Shown piece by piece: positions 21,775-33,197 of a stretch of 64,000 bases of DNA. The notes beneath the pieces were generated by a model, which was not told the DNA's origin, ran no database searches, and worked only from the letters and a program-made list of their open reading frames with translations. Location: the NCBI GenBank assembly GCA_026826555.1, contig JAKSZT010053837.1:3820520-3884519 (forward strand), in the 5' to 3' direction. The DNA is from Tolypeutes matacus. Taxonomy: Eukaryota; Chordata; Mammalia; Cingulata; Chlamyphoridae. How positions within the stretch are numbered: the stretch's first letter is position 1; each line of letters begins with the position of its first letter. The position numbers were made by a program, and so were the translations under genes.

Positions 21775-22255
21775 ACAGAAAGAGTAAAGAATGGAAAAAA
21801 TGAAATAGGATCTCAGGGAATTGAATGACAATGAGAAACGCACAAACATACATGTTATCGGTGTCCCAGAAGGAGAAGAGAATAGAAAAGGGGCAGAAAG
21901 AATATTTGAGGAAATAATGACAGAAAACATTCCAACCCTTATGGAAGACATAAATACCAATATCCAAGAAGGATAACAAACCCCAAACAGAATAAATACA
22001 AATTGACCTACCCTGAGACATCTACTATTCAGAATGACAAACACCAGGGATAAAAGATCCTGAAATCAGCAAGGGAAAAGCAATGCATCACATACAAGGG
22101 AACCTCAATAAGACTAAGTGTTTATCTCTCATCAGAAACCATGGAGGAAAGAAGAAAATGATATGAGGTATTTAAGGTACTGAAAGAGAAAAACTGACAG
22201 CCAAGAATTCCCTATCCAGCAAATTGCCCTTCAGAAATGAGGGTGGGGGAATTGT
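21775..22255 (+). pseudogene. L1 element B, ORF1 fragment
   Basis: Translation recovers the L1 ORF1p RNA-recognition and C-terminal core (LRELNDNEKR, VIGVPEGEE, IFEEIMTENIPTLMED), followed by the stretch preceding ORF2. Stops and frame changes are frequent. ORF1p is the RNA-binding chaperone of the L1 particle. The piece begins within ORF1 and is cut off by the start of L1 C. Confidence 0.8.
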
Positions 22256-22314
22256 GGGAAGATGGCATTGGATTAGGCAGGCAGGGCTCAGCTCTCTAAC
22301 AAAAATAATGGAGA

Positions 22315-22511
22315 GGGAAGCGGCTGTGGCTCAATCAGTGGGGCTCCCGTTTACCATATGGGGGGCCCCGGGTTCGGTTCCCGGGGCCTCCTGGTGAGGG
22401 CAGGCCCGCCCGCACGGCGTGGTTGGCTGACCCAGTGAGCACAAGCAGCAAGGGGGGGATAAATGAATAAATAAATAAAATCTTAAAAAAATAAAAAATA
22501 AAAAATAAAAA
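22315..22511 (+). mobile_element. DAS-III-like SINE
   Basis: Full-length element with perfect box B GGGTTCGGTTCCCGGGG. The perfect 13-bp target duplication AAAATAATGGAGA is at 22302-22314 and 22512-22524. Its GC-rich head suggests a younger copy. Confidence 0.95.
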
Positions 22512-23020
22512 AAAATAATGGAGAAAGAGCCAAAAGCTGTCTCAAAGACATGCTTTGGGGGTCAGCAGACCAGGACAGTGCTTCACAACTCCCAGGAGGG
22601 TGAAGGACAGAGAGACAAAAAACCTGAAACAACAAATGTGAATTATCAAAACCCCATGGCGGATGGGAAGGGCTCCCTCCCCCACACCCAAGATATTAAC
22701 CTGGGGTAAAACCCCTGGCTCACTGCAGGTCACTGAGAGGGGAACAAATATATTCCATGCTGTCAGCTGTTACAAGAGAAATGGCAGGGGGAATAAGGGG
22801 GACTTATTTCAGTGAATTCAGCCAGCAGAGCCTGCTTGTCTCTGGCCAAACCAAAACAAAGGGAAATAGACATTTCCTCTCAGTGGAAGGGGGTGCCAAT
22901 GAGCACTATCTGCTTGCTGGTCTGGAAACTGCATGACAAAAACTGCTTTTGGAGCTCTCTGTTCTTGAAATCCTGGGAGAAAATCTGAGCCCCTTTAGTG
23001 AGACACTGGCATGATTCTGC

Positions 23021-23100
23021 TTTTTTTTTTTCTTTTAGGAGGCACAAGGGGCCTGGTACATGGGAAGCAGGCACGCATTCAAGTGAGCTACACCTGCTCC
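23021..23100 (-). mobile_element. Monomeric DAS-type SINE fragment
   Basis: Reversed head: poly-T, then GGAGGCACAAGGGGCCTGGT, ending CAAGTGAGCTACACCTGCTCC. Confidence 0.7.
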
Positions 23101-23185
23101 ATCTTAGCACAATTTTGATAACTTAAGCTGGGCAATTTTAAAGACTCAGAATAAGTTGAAACAAATATCAAAAAAGAGCTGTGGG

Positions 23186-23410
23186 TGCACCACCAGGCCC
23201 CACGAGTGAGTGCACCGTCAGGCCTCAAGCATGGGTGCGCTGCCAGTTCCCACGACCAGGCACACCATCGGGTCCCATGCACAGGTGTGCCACCAGGCCC
23301 TGCAAGCAGGTGAGCCCCCCAGGCCCTGCACATGGGTGCGCTGTCAGGCCTGGGTGCAGGTGAGTCTCCAGGCCCCTCAAGCAGGTGTGCCGTCAGGCCC
23401 CTGCAAGCCA
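23186..23410 (+). repeat. GC-rich minisatellite, ~22-25 bp units
   Basis: About nine or ten imperfect units of the type GGTGTGCCACCAGGCCCTGC, differing by substitutions and small indels. Related shorter arrays occur inside the dimeric SINEs at 32560, 39340, 48430 and 46410. Confidence 0.85.
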
Positions 23411-24003
23411 CACAGCAAGATGATGACGTAACAGGAGAGTGACACAAAGGAGAGCCAAGACGAGATGCACAGAAAATCCAGGAACTAAGGTGCCACAAGT
23501 GGTAGGATGTCTCTCTCCCACATTGGAGGTTCCGAGGATTGAATCACAGTGAAGACAGGAGAAGGATGAGAAGAGAGTGCAGGAAACAGACACAGAAAGT
23601 TGCCCAGCGAATGGACACAAAAACAGCAAAAATGGTGGGGGGGGAGGTAAAAATGGATAAAAGTGAAAAATAAATAAATATATAAATAAATAAATTCTTT
23701 TTTTAAAAAAGTATAGAGGAATAGGATACAGAATATAGTTAGTAGTAATATTTTGATGATGCTTTTTCATAGTTTCTTAACAAATGTTCCACAACAATGC
23801 AAAGTATTTGTGGTAGGGTGATGTGTAGGAGCCCTGTACAATGTTATGCGTGTTTGTTTTGTAAGCTCACAGTGTTTACTGAACACTTATTGTTTATATA
23901 TGCTCATGTATGAATGATATACTTCAGTAAATTGTTTTTTTAAAAAATTAAAATAAAACCTGACTCTGGATATGTTAACTGAGGAAAAAAAAAAAAAAAA
24001 AAA
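23186..24003 (+). mobile_element. Composite retroposon: VNTR, SINE, L1 3' end, A tail
   Basis: The unit lies between two copies of GAGCTGTGGG preceded by A (23176-23185 and 24004-24013). In order it holds a GC-rich minisatellite (to about 23410) and a tRNA-like second SINE unit (ACTAAGGTGCCACAAGTGGT) ending in (AAAT)n at about 23710. An L1 3' UTR end (23710-23965) and a further 26-bp sequence ending GTTAACTGAGG come before the A run. The whole behaves as one insertion. The last 26 bp after the L1 end look like a 3' transduction. Confidence 0.7.
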
Positions 24004-24228
24004 GAGCTGTGGGGAAAAAAAATAACAATAGACAAGAAAGAAAAATTGTCCATCAGAGAAAATTCCCCAACATATTCAGAAGCCTAGACACCAGCAAAAT
24101 AGTTACAAGTCATACTAAGAAACAGGAAGAGATGGCCCAACCAAAGGAACAAATCAAATATCCTGAAGAGTTACAGGATTTAAGACAAGTAATCAATGAT
24201 AATCATACAACACTCCTAAATCAATTTA

Positions 24229-24421
24229 TTTTATTTTATTTTATTTTTTTTTAAGATTTTATTTATTTATTCATTTATCCCCCCCTTGCTGCTTGTGCTC
24301 GCTGGGTCAGCTAACCACGCCATGCGGGAGGGCTTGCCTTCACCAGGAAGCCCCGGGAACCGAACCCGGGGCCTCCCATATGGTAAACGGGAGCCCAACT
24401 GATTGAGCCACAGCCGCTTCC
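24229..24421 (-). mobile_element. DAS-III-like SINE (minus)
   Basis: Reversed complete element (TTTATTTATTCATTTATCCC to CTGATTGAGCCACAGCCGCTTCC). The 14-bp target CCTAAATCAATTTA is duplicated at 24215-24228 and 24422-24435. It splits ORF1 of L1 C. Confidence 0.95.
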
Positions 24422-24861
24422 CCTAAATCAATTTAAAGAATTGAAAGAAAATATGTCTAAAGAGATAAAGGATATTAAGAAGATACTGGTTGAGCATAAA
24501 GAACAATTTCAAAGTCTGCAAAGAAAAGTAATAGACCTTATGAGAATGAGAGACACGATGGATGAGATTAAAATACATTAGAGATCAGACATCTGGGAAG
24601 ATGGCAGACTAGAAAGACACGGACTCTCATCTCCTCCAGAAAAATAACTAGAGGACAGGCTGAAACAGCCTAGAAAATGATCTTTTGGGGTTTAGGACAC
24701 CAGGCAAAGGCTAGACACTGCCCAGAGGAAGGAGGGACAAAGGAGGAAAATCATGATGACAGCTGTTGCTGCTGGCACCATCTGCCACACTAAAGACGCT
24801 TCAGAATTCTCAGGCCTCTGGGCCTGCTGCTGCAGACAAAGGGTGCTCCAGAGATCTACCA

Positions 24862-25260
24862 CCCCAGGAAAGGGGAGAGAGAGAGACACAGCCTAAGGCT
24901 GATTCAGCTTCTGACCCACAAATTTGGTCTGCTGTGTCCCACCAGACCTTCCAGGATGAGTGGGACCACAAGGTGGTTTGTCCTGGCAGCTGGCACAGGA
25001 CTGGAGAAATCCAACCCTCGCAATCTCCCTCTCTTTTAGTCAGGACTGATTGTTGAGGATGCCCCAGGAAAGGGGAAAGAGAGGGACATAGCCTAAGGCT
25101 GACTCAGCTTTGGACTCACAAATTTGGTCTGCTGTGTCCCAGGAGCACTTCCAGGCCAGGTGGGGTCGCACCATTGTTTGCCTTGGGAGCTGGCTAAAGA
25201 CATATGGCCCTCCCAATCTCCTTCTCTACTAACCAGGACTGATTGTTGAAGACTCAGATG
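24862..25260 (+). repeat. Two ~200-bp tandem monomers in the L1 D 5' UTR
   Basis: CCCCAGGAAAGGGGA, then CAGCCTAAGGCTGA, then ACAAATTTGGTCTGCTGTGT and finally AGGACTGATTGTTGA recur in the same order with a spacing of exactly 200 bp (24862 and 25062). Tandem promoter monomers are known from some rodent L1 families. Confidence 0.8.
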
Positions 25261-25773
25261 AGAGTGGAAATATTTCCTAGCCAGGAAAAGGGAGGGGGCT
25301 GCCAGAGAGGGCTGGAGAACTGTCTCAGAGAAAGTTTGAATTACAAGACTCCTAGCCTGAAGACAGGAGACTCTATCACATTGATCAGTCTGTGTTACAA
25401 CAAATACACTCCTACTAGGCATTGAACAGAGAGCTGCCAAAGAGTGCCATCTGCCAGCAGACCAAGGAAGTGCATGTGAAAAAATTAAAAATAAGTAGGA
25501 GAGGCTTTTCCAGCCTCTATGGCCTCCCTCCCCAAGGCCCTAGGAAGTATGTCCAAACAATTACTGGTTCCAGTGCTCAGTTTTGAGCAACCAGCAGGGA
25601 CAATCCTTACAATTCAGGTTGAACCAAGAATTAAAAAGCAGTGGTAATGCACAGCCTCCTGCCACTAAATCCCTACAAAAGAGGAAGAAATTGAGCATCG
25701 AGTAAACTGCATCCTAATCAGATGCCTAGACATCAGCAAAAAATTACGAGCCATACTAAGAAAATAGGAGACA

Positions 25774-26795
25774 TGACCCAAGAAAAGGAATATATCAAAA
25801 CCTCATAAAAGACACAGAATTTGAGAGAACTAATCAGCGAGATGTGCACAAATTTCCAAAATCAAATTAATGAGTTGAAAGACAATATGGTTAAAGAGAT
25901 AAATGACATCAAGAAGACATTGAGCAAGCACAAAGAAGAATTTGAAATCCTGAACAGAAAAGTAACAGTGCTCATGGGAATGAAAGACACAATAGGTGAG
26001 ATAAAAAAAAAAAAAACATTAGAGGCATACAACAGCAGACTCGAAATGATAAAAGAAAGAATAAGTGATGGCGAAGACAGAACAGCTAAAATTTAAGAGA
26101 AAAAAGAATGGAAAAAAATGAGCAGGGGCTCAGGGAGTTGAATGACAACACAAAACACAAAAACATATGTGTCATGGGGGTTCCAGAAGGAGAAGAGAAG
26201 GGAAAAGGGGTAGAGAGAGTATTTGAGGAAATAATAGCTGAAAATTTCCCAACTCTCATGAAAGAAATGAACTTACATGTCCAAGAAATGCAGTGTACCC
26301 CAATCAGAATAAATCCTAATAGACCTACTCCAAGATGCATACTATTCAGAATGTCAAAGATAAAGAGAAAATCCTCAGAGCAGCATGAGGAAAGCAAACC
26401 ATCATGTACAAGGGACATCAAGTAAGAATTAGTGCAGATTTCTCTTCAGAAACCATGGAGGCGAGAAGACAGTGGTAGGATACAATTAGGACACTGAAAG
26501 AGAAATACTACCAGTCGAGAATTCTTTATACAGCAAAATTGTCCTTCAAATATGAAGGTAAGTATAAAATATTCACAAACAGAAACTAAGAGAGTTTGCA
26601 AAAAAGGATCCACCTTTGCAGGAAATATTAAAGGGAGCCTTAGAACATGAAAGAAAGACAAGAGAGAGAGCCTTAAAGTGAGTATAGAAGAAAAAATAGC
26701 AGAAAAGGTAACCAAAAGAGTAAAAAAGAGAGAAAAATATATATGACATGAAAACCAAAGAAAAAATGATGGAAGTAAATAGTACATTACAGTAA
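25774..26795 (+). pseudogene. L1 D ORF1 (broken)
   Basis: The coiled-coil part (25821-26096; FQNQINELKDNMVKEINDIK) ends at a stop. The RNA-recognition part follows at 26108-26425 (VMGVPEGEEKGKGVERVFEE). The C-terminal region continues with stops to about 26790. The ATG at 25774 is followed by a stop after 11 codons. Confidence 0.85.
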
Positions 26796-26799
26796 TATC

Positions 26800-29247
26800 A
26801 TTGAATGGAATGGATTAAACTCCCCAATCAAAAGATACAGGCTGACAAAATGGATTTTAAAAAATGAGCCATCCATATGCTGCTTACAAGAAACTCAACT
26901 GAGACCCAGGGATACAAAACAGCTGAAAGTGAAAGTTTGGAAAAAGATACTCCATGCAAATAGTAACCCAAAAAGAGCAGGGGTAGCTATACTAATATCA
27001 GACAAAACAGACTTTAAATGCAAAAAAGTTATAAGAGATACAGAAGGCCATTATATATTAATAAAAGGGACAATACACCAGGAAGATATAACAGTCATAA
27101 ATATCTATGCACCTAACCAGGGTGCCCCAAAATACATGAGACAAACTCTAGAAAAACTGAAGGGAGAAATAGACATTTCTACAATGATCATTGGAGACTT
27201 CAACACCCTGACTCACATCATTAGATAAAACAACTAGACAGAAGATCAACAAGGAAACAGAGAACTTGAACAATATGATAAACAAGTTAGACCTAACAGA
27301 CATAAACACAGAACAATGCATCCAAACTCAGCAGGTTATACTTCTTCTCAAATGCCCATGGATATTTCTCCAGGATAGACCACATGTTAGGACATAATGT
27401 GGCTGTCAATAAATATAAAAAGATTGGAATTATACAAAGCACCTTCTCAGATCATAATGGAATGAAACTGAAAATCAATAATAGACAGGAAATAAAGTAA
27501 ATTCGAAAATGTGTGAAGGCTGAACTACACACTCCTAAATAATCAGTGAGTCAAAGAAGAAATTGTAAGTAAAATTAGTAAATATATTGAGACAAATGAA
27601 AATGAGAATACAACTTATCAAAACGTATGGGATACAACAAAGGCAATCTTGAGAGGGAAATTTATAGCCCTAAATGCCTATATTTAAAAAGAAGAAAGGG
27701 GGACAGATGTGGCTCAACTGGTTGGGCGTCCGTCTCCCATATGGAGGGACCCGGGTTCGATACCCGGGACCTCCCGGTAAAAAAAAAAAAAAAAAAAAAA
27801 AAGAAGAAAGAACTACACTCAAAGATTTAACTGAAAAACTTGAGAAACTAGAAAAAGAATAGCAAACCAATCCCAAACCAAGCAGAAGGAAAGAAATAAT
27901 AAAGGTTAGAGCAGAAATAAATGAAAATAAGAACAAAAAAACAATAGAGAAAATCAACAAAACCAAAAGCTGGTTCTTTGAGAAGATCAGTAAAATTGAC
28001 AAACCCCTAGCTAGACTAACAAAGAAAAAAAGATAGAAAATACAAATAAATATAATCAGAAATGAAAGGGGGAAAGTTACAAATGACCCCAAAGAAATAA
28101 AAATAATCATAAGAGGATATTATAAGAAACTGTATGCCAACAAACTAGACAACCTAGAGGAAATGGACAAATTCCTAGAAATGCACAACAAACCTACACT
28201 GACACAACAAGAAATACAAGAACTTAACAAACCAATCATATTTAAGGAAATTGAATCCATCATCAAAAATCTCCCAGCAATGAATAGTCCAGGACCAGAT
28301 GGCTCCACAGGTGAATTCTACCAAGTATTTCGAAAATAATTAACACCAATTCTGTTTAAACTCTTCCAAAAAATTGAAGAGGATGGAAAATTACCCAACA
28401 CATTTTATGAAGCCAACATCACCCTAATACCAAAGCCAGATAAAGATTCCACAAGGAAAGAAAATTACAGACCAATCTCTCTAATGAACATAGATGCAAA
28501 AATTCTCAACAAAATACTTGCAAATCAAATCCAACAGCATATCAAAAGACTTATACATCACGACCAAGTGGGATTTATTCCTGATATGCAAGGCTGGTTC
28601 AACATAAGAAAATCAATCAATGTAATACACCACATTAACAAATTGAAGGAAAAAAAACACATGATAATCTCAATCAACACAGAAAAGGCATTGGACAAAA
28701 TCCAGCATCCTTTCTTGATAAAAACACTTCAAAAGATATGAATAGTAGGAAAATTCCTCGACATGATAAAAGGCATATGTGAAAAACCCACAGCCAACAT
28801 CATACTCAATGGGAAAAGGTTGAAAGCGTCCCCTCTAAAATCTGGAACAAGACAAGGATGCCTACTGTCATCATTGTTATTCAATATTGTACTAGAAATT
28901 CTAACGATGGCAATTAGACAAGGAAAAAAATTAAAGGCATCCAAATAGGAAAAGACGAAGTAAAACTCTGACTGTTTGTGGATGACATGATCCTGTACTT
29001 AGAAAATCTGAAGTATCCACAACAAAGCTACTTGAGCTAATAAATGAGTTCAGCAAAGTGACAGAATACAAGATCAACATGCAAAAATCAGTAATGTTTT
29101 TGTACACCAGTACTGAAAAATCTGAGGAGGAAATCAGGAGGAAAATTCCATTTTCAATAGTAACAAAAAGACTCAAATACCTAGGAATTAATTTAACCAA
29201 AGAAGTACAGGGCCTATATACAGAAATCTACAAAACAATGCAGCAAG
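26800..29247 (+). pseudogene. L1 D ORF2 (broken, truncated)
   Basis: The endonuclease part includes frame 26929-27228 with the GDFNT motif near its end. The polymerase includes 28484-28741 ([20 protein letters not shown], then NTEKALDK, where the first catalytic Asp of the usual DAEK is Asn) and LFVDDMILY near 28970-29000 instead of LFADD. A short SINE splits the gene at 27699-27800. Stops occur throughout. Confidence 0.85.
27699..27800 (+). mobile_element. Short monomeric DAS-type SINE
   Basis: A head only (GGACAGATGTGGCTCAACTG, GGGTTCGATACCCGGGACCT) runs directly into about 24 A. The target AAAAAGAAGAAAG is duplicated. The same short subtype, with CGTCCGTCTCCCATATGGAG, recurs at 56649, 59055, 60707 and 61527. 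Confidence 0.93.
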
Positions 29248-29599
29248 AGAAAAGCAAATCATTACATACAAGAGAACCTCGATAAGATTAAGTGCTGACC
29301 TCTCATCGGAAGCCATGGAGGAGAGAAGAAAATGGTATGAAGTATTTAAGATACTGTAGGAGAAAAACTGCCAACCAAGAATTCTGTATTTGGCAAAGCT
29401 GTCCTTCAAAATGAGGTTGAATACAAAATCTTCACAGACGACCAAAATCTGAATTAGGGGAGTACTGCAGCCTGAAAGGAAAAAACAAGGGAAAGAGACT
29501 TGGAGAAGAGTGCAGAAGTGAAGATTATTAGGAAGGATAAATTAAAGGGAATAAAGACAGGCAATAGTATGATATGACAACAGAAAGGCAAAGGACAAA

Positions 29600-31937
29600 A
29601 TGGATGAACTAAGTAATGCCTTTACAGAAATAACATTGAATGTTAATGGCTTGAACTCCCCAATCAAAAGGCACAGACTGATAGTATGGATGAAAAAACA
29701 TGAGCCATCTTTATGTTGTCTACAAGAGACTCACCTCAGATGTAAGGGCACAACTTGGTTAGAAATGAAAGGTTGGAAAAAGATATTCCATGCAAAAGGT
29801 AACCAAAACAGAGCTAGAGTAGTGATACTAATATTGGACAAAGTAGATTTTAAATGCAAAACTGTTACAAGGGATGAAGAAGGTCATTATATATTATTAA
29901 AAGGGGCAATTCATGAAGAAGAAATAACTATAATAAATATTTATGCACCTAACCTCAGTGCCCCTAGATAAATGAGGCACATACTGGCAAAACTGAAGGG
30001 ATAAATAAATGTCTCTACAATAATAGTTGGAGACTTCAATACATCACTCTCAGTATTGAATAGAACATCTAGATAGGGGATATACAAAGAAAAAATCAAT
30101 ATCGTTTCTATATACTACTGATGTGCAATCTGAGGAGAAAATCAGAAAAAAATTTCCATTCATAATTGCAACTAAAACAATCCAATCTTTAGGAATAAAC
30201 TTAACCAAGGACATAAAGTACCTGTATAAATAAAACTACAAAGCATTGCTAAAAGAAACTGAAAAAGACTTAAATAAATGGAAGGACATTCTGTATTCAT
30301 GGACTGGAAGACTAAATAGCATTAAGATGTCAATTGTACCCAAACTGATAGACAGATTCAATGTAATACCAATAAAAATCCCAACAGCCATTTTTTCAGA
30401 AACAGAAAAGCTAATAATCAAATTTATTTGGGGGAGTGAATGTGGCTCAAGCAGTTGAGCTCCTGCTGCCCACATGGGAAATCCCAAGTTCAGTTCCCAG
30501 TGCCTCCTAAAGACAAACAAACAACAGCAACAAAAAAGCAAACAAATGAAAAAACCAACTCAATGGAGCCAAGGAGCTGATGTGGCTCTAGTTGAGCACC
30601 AGCTTCCCACATACGAGGTCTTGGATTCAATCCTCAACCCCAGTACCTCAACAAAAAATGTATTTGGAAGGATAAGGGGCCCCAATTAGCCAAAAATGTC
30701 TTAAAAAAAAAAAAAAAAAAGAACCAAATTGGAGGACTCTCACTCCCTGACTTTAAAGCATATTACTTAGCTACAGTGATTAAAAACAGCATGGTATTGG
30801 CATAAAGACAGAAAGACTGACCAATAGAACCAAATCAAGAACTCAAAAATAAACCCTTACATCTATAGTCAAGTGATTTTTTGCAAGGCTGTTAAACCCT
30901 CCCAGTTGGGCCAGAACAGTCTGTTCAACAAATGGTGCTGAGAGAACTGGATATCCATATCCAAAAGAAAGAAAGAAGACCTCTATCTCACACCTTATGC
31001 AAAAATTAACTCAAAATGGATCAAGGACCTAAATATTGAAACAACCACCATAAAATTCCTAGAAGAAAACATAGGATAACATCTTCAAGATCTTGTGGTA
31101 GGCAGTAGTTTTTTAAGCCTTACATTCAAAGCACAAGCAACAAAAAATAGATAAATGGGACCTCCTCAAAATTAAAACTTTTGCACCTCAAAGGACTTTG
31201 TCAAAAGGGTGAAAAGGCAGCCAACTCAATGGGAAAAAAAATTTAGAAACCACATATCCGATAAGGGTTTAATATCCATGATATATGAAGAGATACCACA
31301 AATCAATAATAAAAAGACAAACTATCCAATTAAAAATTGAGCAAAAGACTTGAACAGACATTTGTCCGAAGAAGAAATAAAATGGCGAAGAAAAACATGA
31401 AAAAATATTCAAAATCACTAGCAATTAGGGAAATGCAAATCAAAGCTACAATGAGATATCATTTTGTACCTGTTAGACTGGCAACTATTAAAAATTCAGA
31501 AAACTGTAAATTTTGGAGAGGATGTGAAGAGATAGGAACGTTTATCACTATTGGTGGGAATGTAGAATGGTACAGCCACTGTGGAGGACTGTTTGGCAGT
31601 CCCCAAGGAAGTTGAATATAGACTTGCCATGGGCCCCAGCAATGCCATTACTAGGTATATACCCAGAAGAACTGAGAACAGAGACATGAATAGACATCTG
31701 TACACCGATGTTCATTGCAGTATTATTCATGACAGTCAAAAGTTGGAAACAACCCAGGTGTCCATCAACTGATGAATGGATACACAAATTGTGGTGTATA
31801 CACATGATGGAATATTATGCAGCAGTAAGAAGAAGTGAAGTAGTGAAGCATATGACAACATGGATGAACCTGGAGGACATTATGTTGAATGAAGCAAGCC
31901 AGACACAAAAGGACAAATACTGTATGATTGCGCTGTA
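29600..31937 (+). pseudogene. L1 E ORF2 (endonuclease joined to C-terminus)
   Basis: 29600-29971 keeps the endonuclease start (LNVNGLNSPIKRHRL, CCLQETHL) down to INIYAPNLSAP. At about 30065-30110 the sequence jumps to the segment following the polymerase palm (a SIPFIIA-like stretch near 30155, then [20 protein letters not shown]), so roughly 1.8 kb of ORF2, including the polymerase active site, is gone. The C-terminal region, with several stops, runs to 31937. Confidence 0.8.
30430..30658 (+). mobile_element. Dimeric DAS-type SINE
   Basis: Two heads (30430 and 30566) are joined by a (CAAA)n-like linker. The L1 word ATTTATTTGG before it returns as ATGTATTTGG after it, so the target is duplicated inside the ORF2 phrase for IWKG. 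Confidence 0.85.
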
Positions 31938-32423
31938 ATGAACTAAATATGTTATGTAAACTAATGGAATTAATAATTAGAATATAGGTCACCAGAAAAT
32001 AGAATGAGGGTAGAGAATGGAAAGCCGAGGGTTAATCTGTGCAGAATTGGTTAAAAGGTTGTTTGTAAATCTTTGGAAGTAAATGGAAATGGTGAGAGAC
32101 ATCATGTTCTTTGTGACTAGCAGAGTTATTACATGGGTATGGTTGAAAGGGAAAGCCTCAGGACATTTATATTGCTCGGACAGCTAAAAAATGTAACATG
32201 GGACTGTATAACATTGTGAAACCTCATGTAAAATACGAATACGGGTGATATTGCATATATAAGTCTGTTTTTACAAAATATAATTACAAATATACTAGAG
32301 AGAAGGAACTGGAATAGCAGCTACATACAGCAGGGGAAGCATAGAGAGATTGAGAGGTGAAGAGGTTTATTTGTTTTTTGTTTGGCTGGTTTTTGTTTTT
32401 TAGTATTATTATTATTACTGGAT

Positions 32424-33197
32424 GTGGCACTTTGGTATTGTTTATGAATTCTAAAAATAGATATTGGCGGGAAGCGGATGTGGCTCAAGCACTTGGGCTC
32501 CCATCTACCATATAGGAGGACCAGGATTCGATTCCTGGGGCCTCCTGGTGAAAAGCAAGCTGGTCCACATAGAGAGCTGGCCCATAAGGAGTGCTGGCCC
32601 GTGCAGGAGTGCTGGCCTGCATGGAGAGCTGGCGCAGCAAGATGATGCAACAAAAGGAGACAGAAGAGAGACGATGAGAGATGCAGCAAATCAGGGAGCT
32701 GAGGTGGCGCAAGAGATTGAGCACCTCTCTCCACTCTGGAAGGTTCCAGGATCGGTTCCTGGTGCTGCCTAAAGAGAAGACAAGCAGACACAGAAGAACA
32801 CACAGAGAGCAGACAGCAAGCGCAAAACAATGGAGGGGGGGAGTAAATAAATAAATCTCTTTTTAAAAATAGATATTGGATTATGTTTAGAAATTGGTCT
32901 GTACCTGGGCATGATTAAATTATGATTAGGGCTTTGATTGGGCCACATTAGTAGAAGGTTGAGTCTCCGCCCCCTTGGTGGGTGAGGACTCACATGTAAA
33001 ACTACACAGCAGAGCTGAGGAGTGAGTTGGAGTTTTGATGCTGAGTTTTGAGCTGGAGCCTGGGTAGTGAAAACACAGGAGAAGAACACAGAGCCCCAGG
33101 AAGAGAGGAACCCAAGAAGCCTGAGCTTTGGCAGACATCGGCAGCCATCTTTCCCCAACATGTGGCAATAGACTTTGGTGAGGGAAGTAACTTATGC
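32424..33197 (+). repeat. MaLR-like LTR, plus copy, 3' truncated
   Basis: It starts TGTGGCACTTTGGTATTGTT and shares its whole order of motifs with 40908-41856 and 42850-43367 (TTATGAATTC, GGTTGAGTC with CCCCTTGG, ACATGTGGCAATAGACTTTG). It stops before the terminal AATAAA part, where the minus copy begins. A dimeric SINE is inserted at 32468. Confidence 0.7.
32468..32865 (+). mobile_element. Dimeric DAS-type SINE with internal minisatellite
   Basis: Head one (GGGAAGCGGATGTGGCTCAA) is followed by a short array of GTGCTGGCCCGTGCAGGA-like units. Head two (GCTGAGGTGGCGCAAGAGAT), a tail and (AAAT)n follow. The target AAAAATAGATATTGG is duplicated on both sides. Confidence 0.93.

Larger units (their letters stand above)
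22249..24585 (+). mobile_element. L1 element C: 5' UTR and ORF1 N-terminus, with insertions
   Basis: It begins with GGGAAGATGGCATTGGATTA, a start motif shared in spirit with L1 D (24594) and L1 F (45450). The 5' UTR continues to 23185, resumes at 24004, and reaches the ORF1 coiled-coil segment (about 24130-24585, AAAGAATTGAAAGAAAATAT and following). It is interrupted by a SINE at 22315, a minus SINE at 23021, the composite at 23186-24003 and a minus SINE at 24229. It stops where L1 D begins. Confidence 0.7.
24594..29247 (+). mobile_element. L1 element D, nearly full length, defective
   Basis: The 5' UTR begins GGGAAGATGGCAGACTAGAA. ORF1 and ORF2 follow in the normal order, all on the plus strand. 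The element breaks off inside ORF2 after the polymerase domain at about 29247, where ORF1 of another copy (L1 E) begins. Many stops and frameshifts exclude activity. Confidence 0.85.
29248..32423 (+). mobile_element. L1 element E, internally deleted
   Basis: It starts within the C-terminal part of ORF1 (about 29250-29580), continues with ORF2 to 31937 and the 3' UTR to about 32423, then resumes at 33697 after the inverted LTR pair. The 5' end is missing and the middle of ORF2 is deleted. Confidence 0.82.

Noticed and set aside
23181..23431. GC-rich repeats considered as a CRISPR-like array
   Set aside because: Units are contiguous without spacers and the DNA is mammalian; it is a minisatellite in a SINE-derived composite.
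32321..32830. 169-codon minus-strand frame
   Set aside because: It is the reverse of a dimeric SINE. The same cysteine/serine-rich pattern (LLFRRHQE, LVCCVS) appears wherever this SINE is read backwards.
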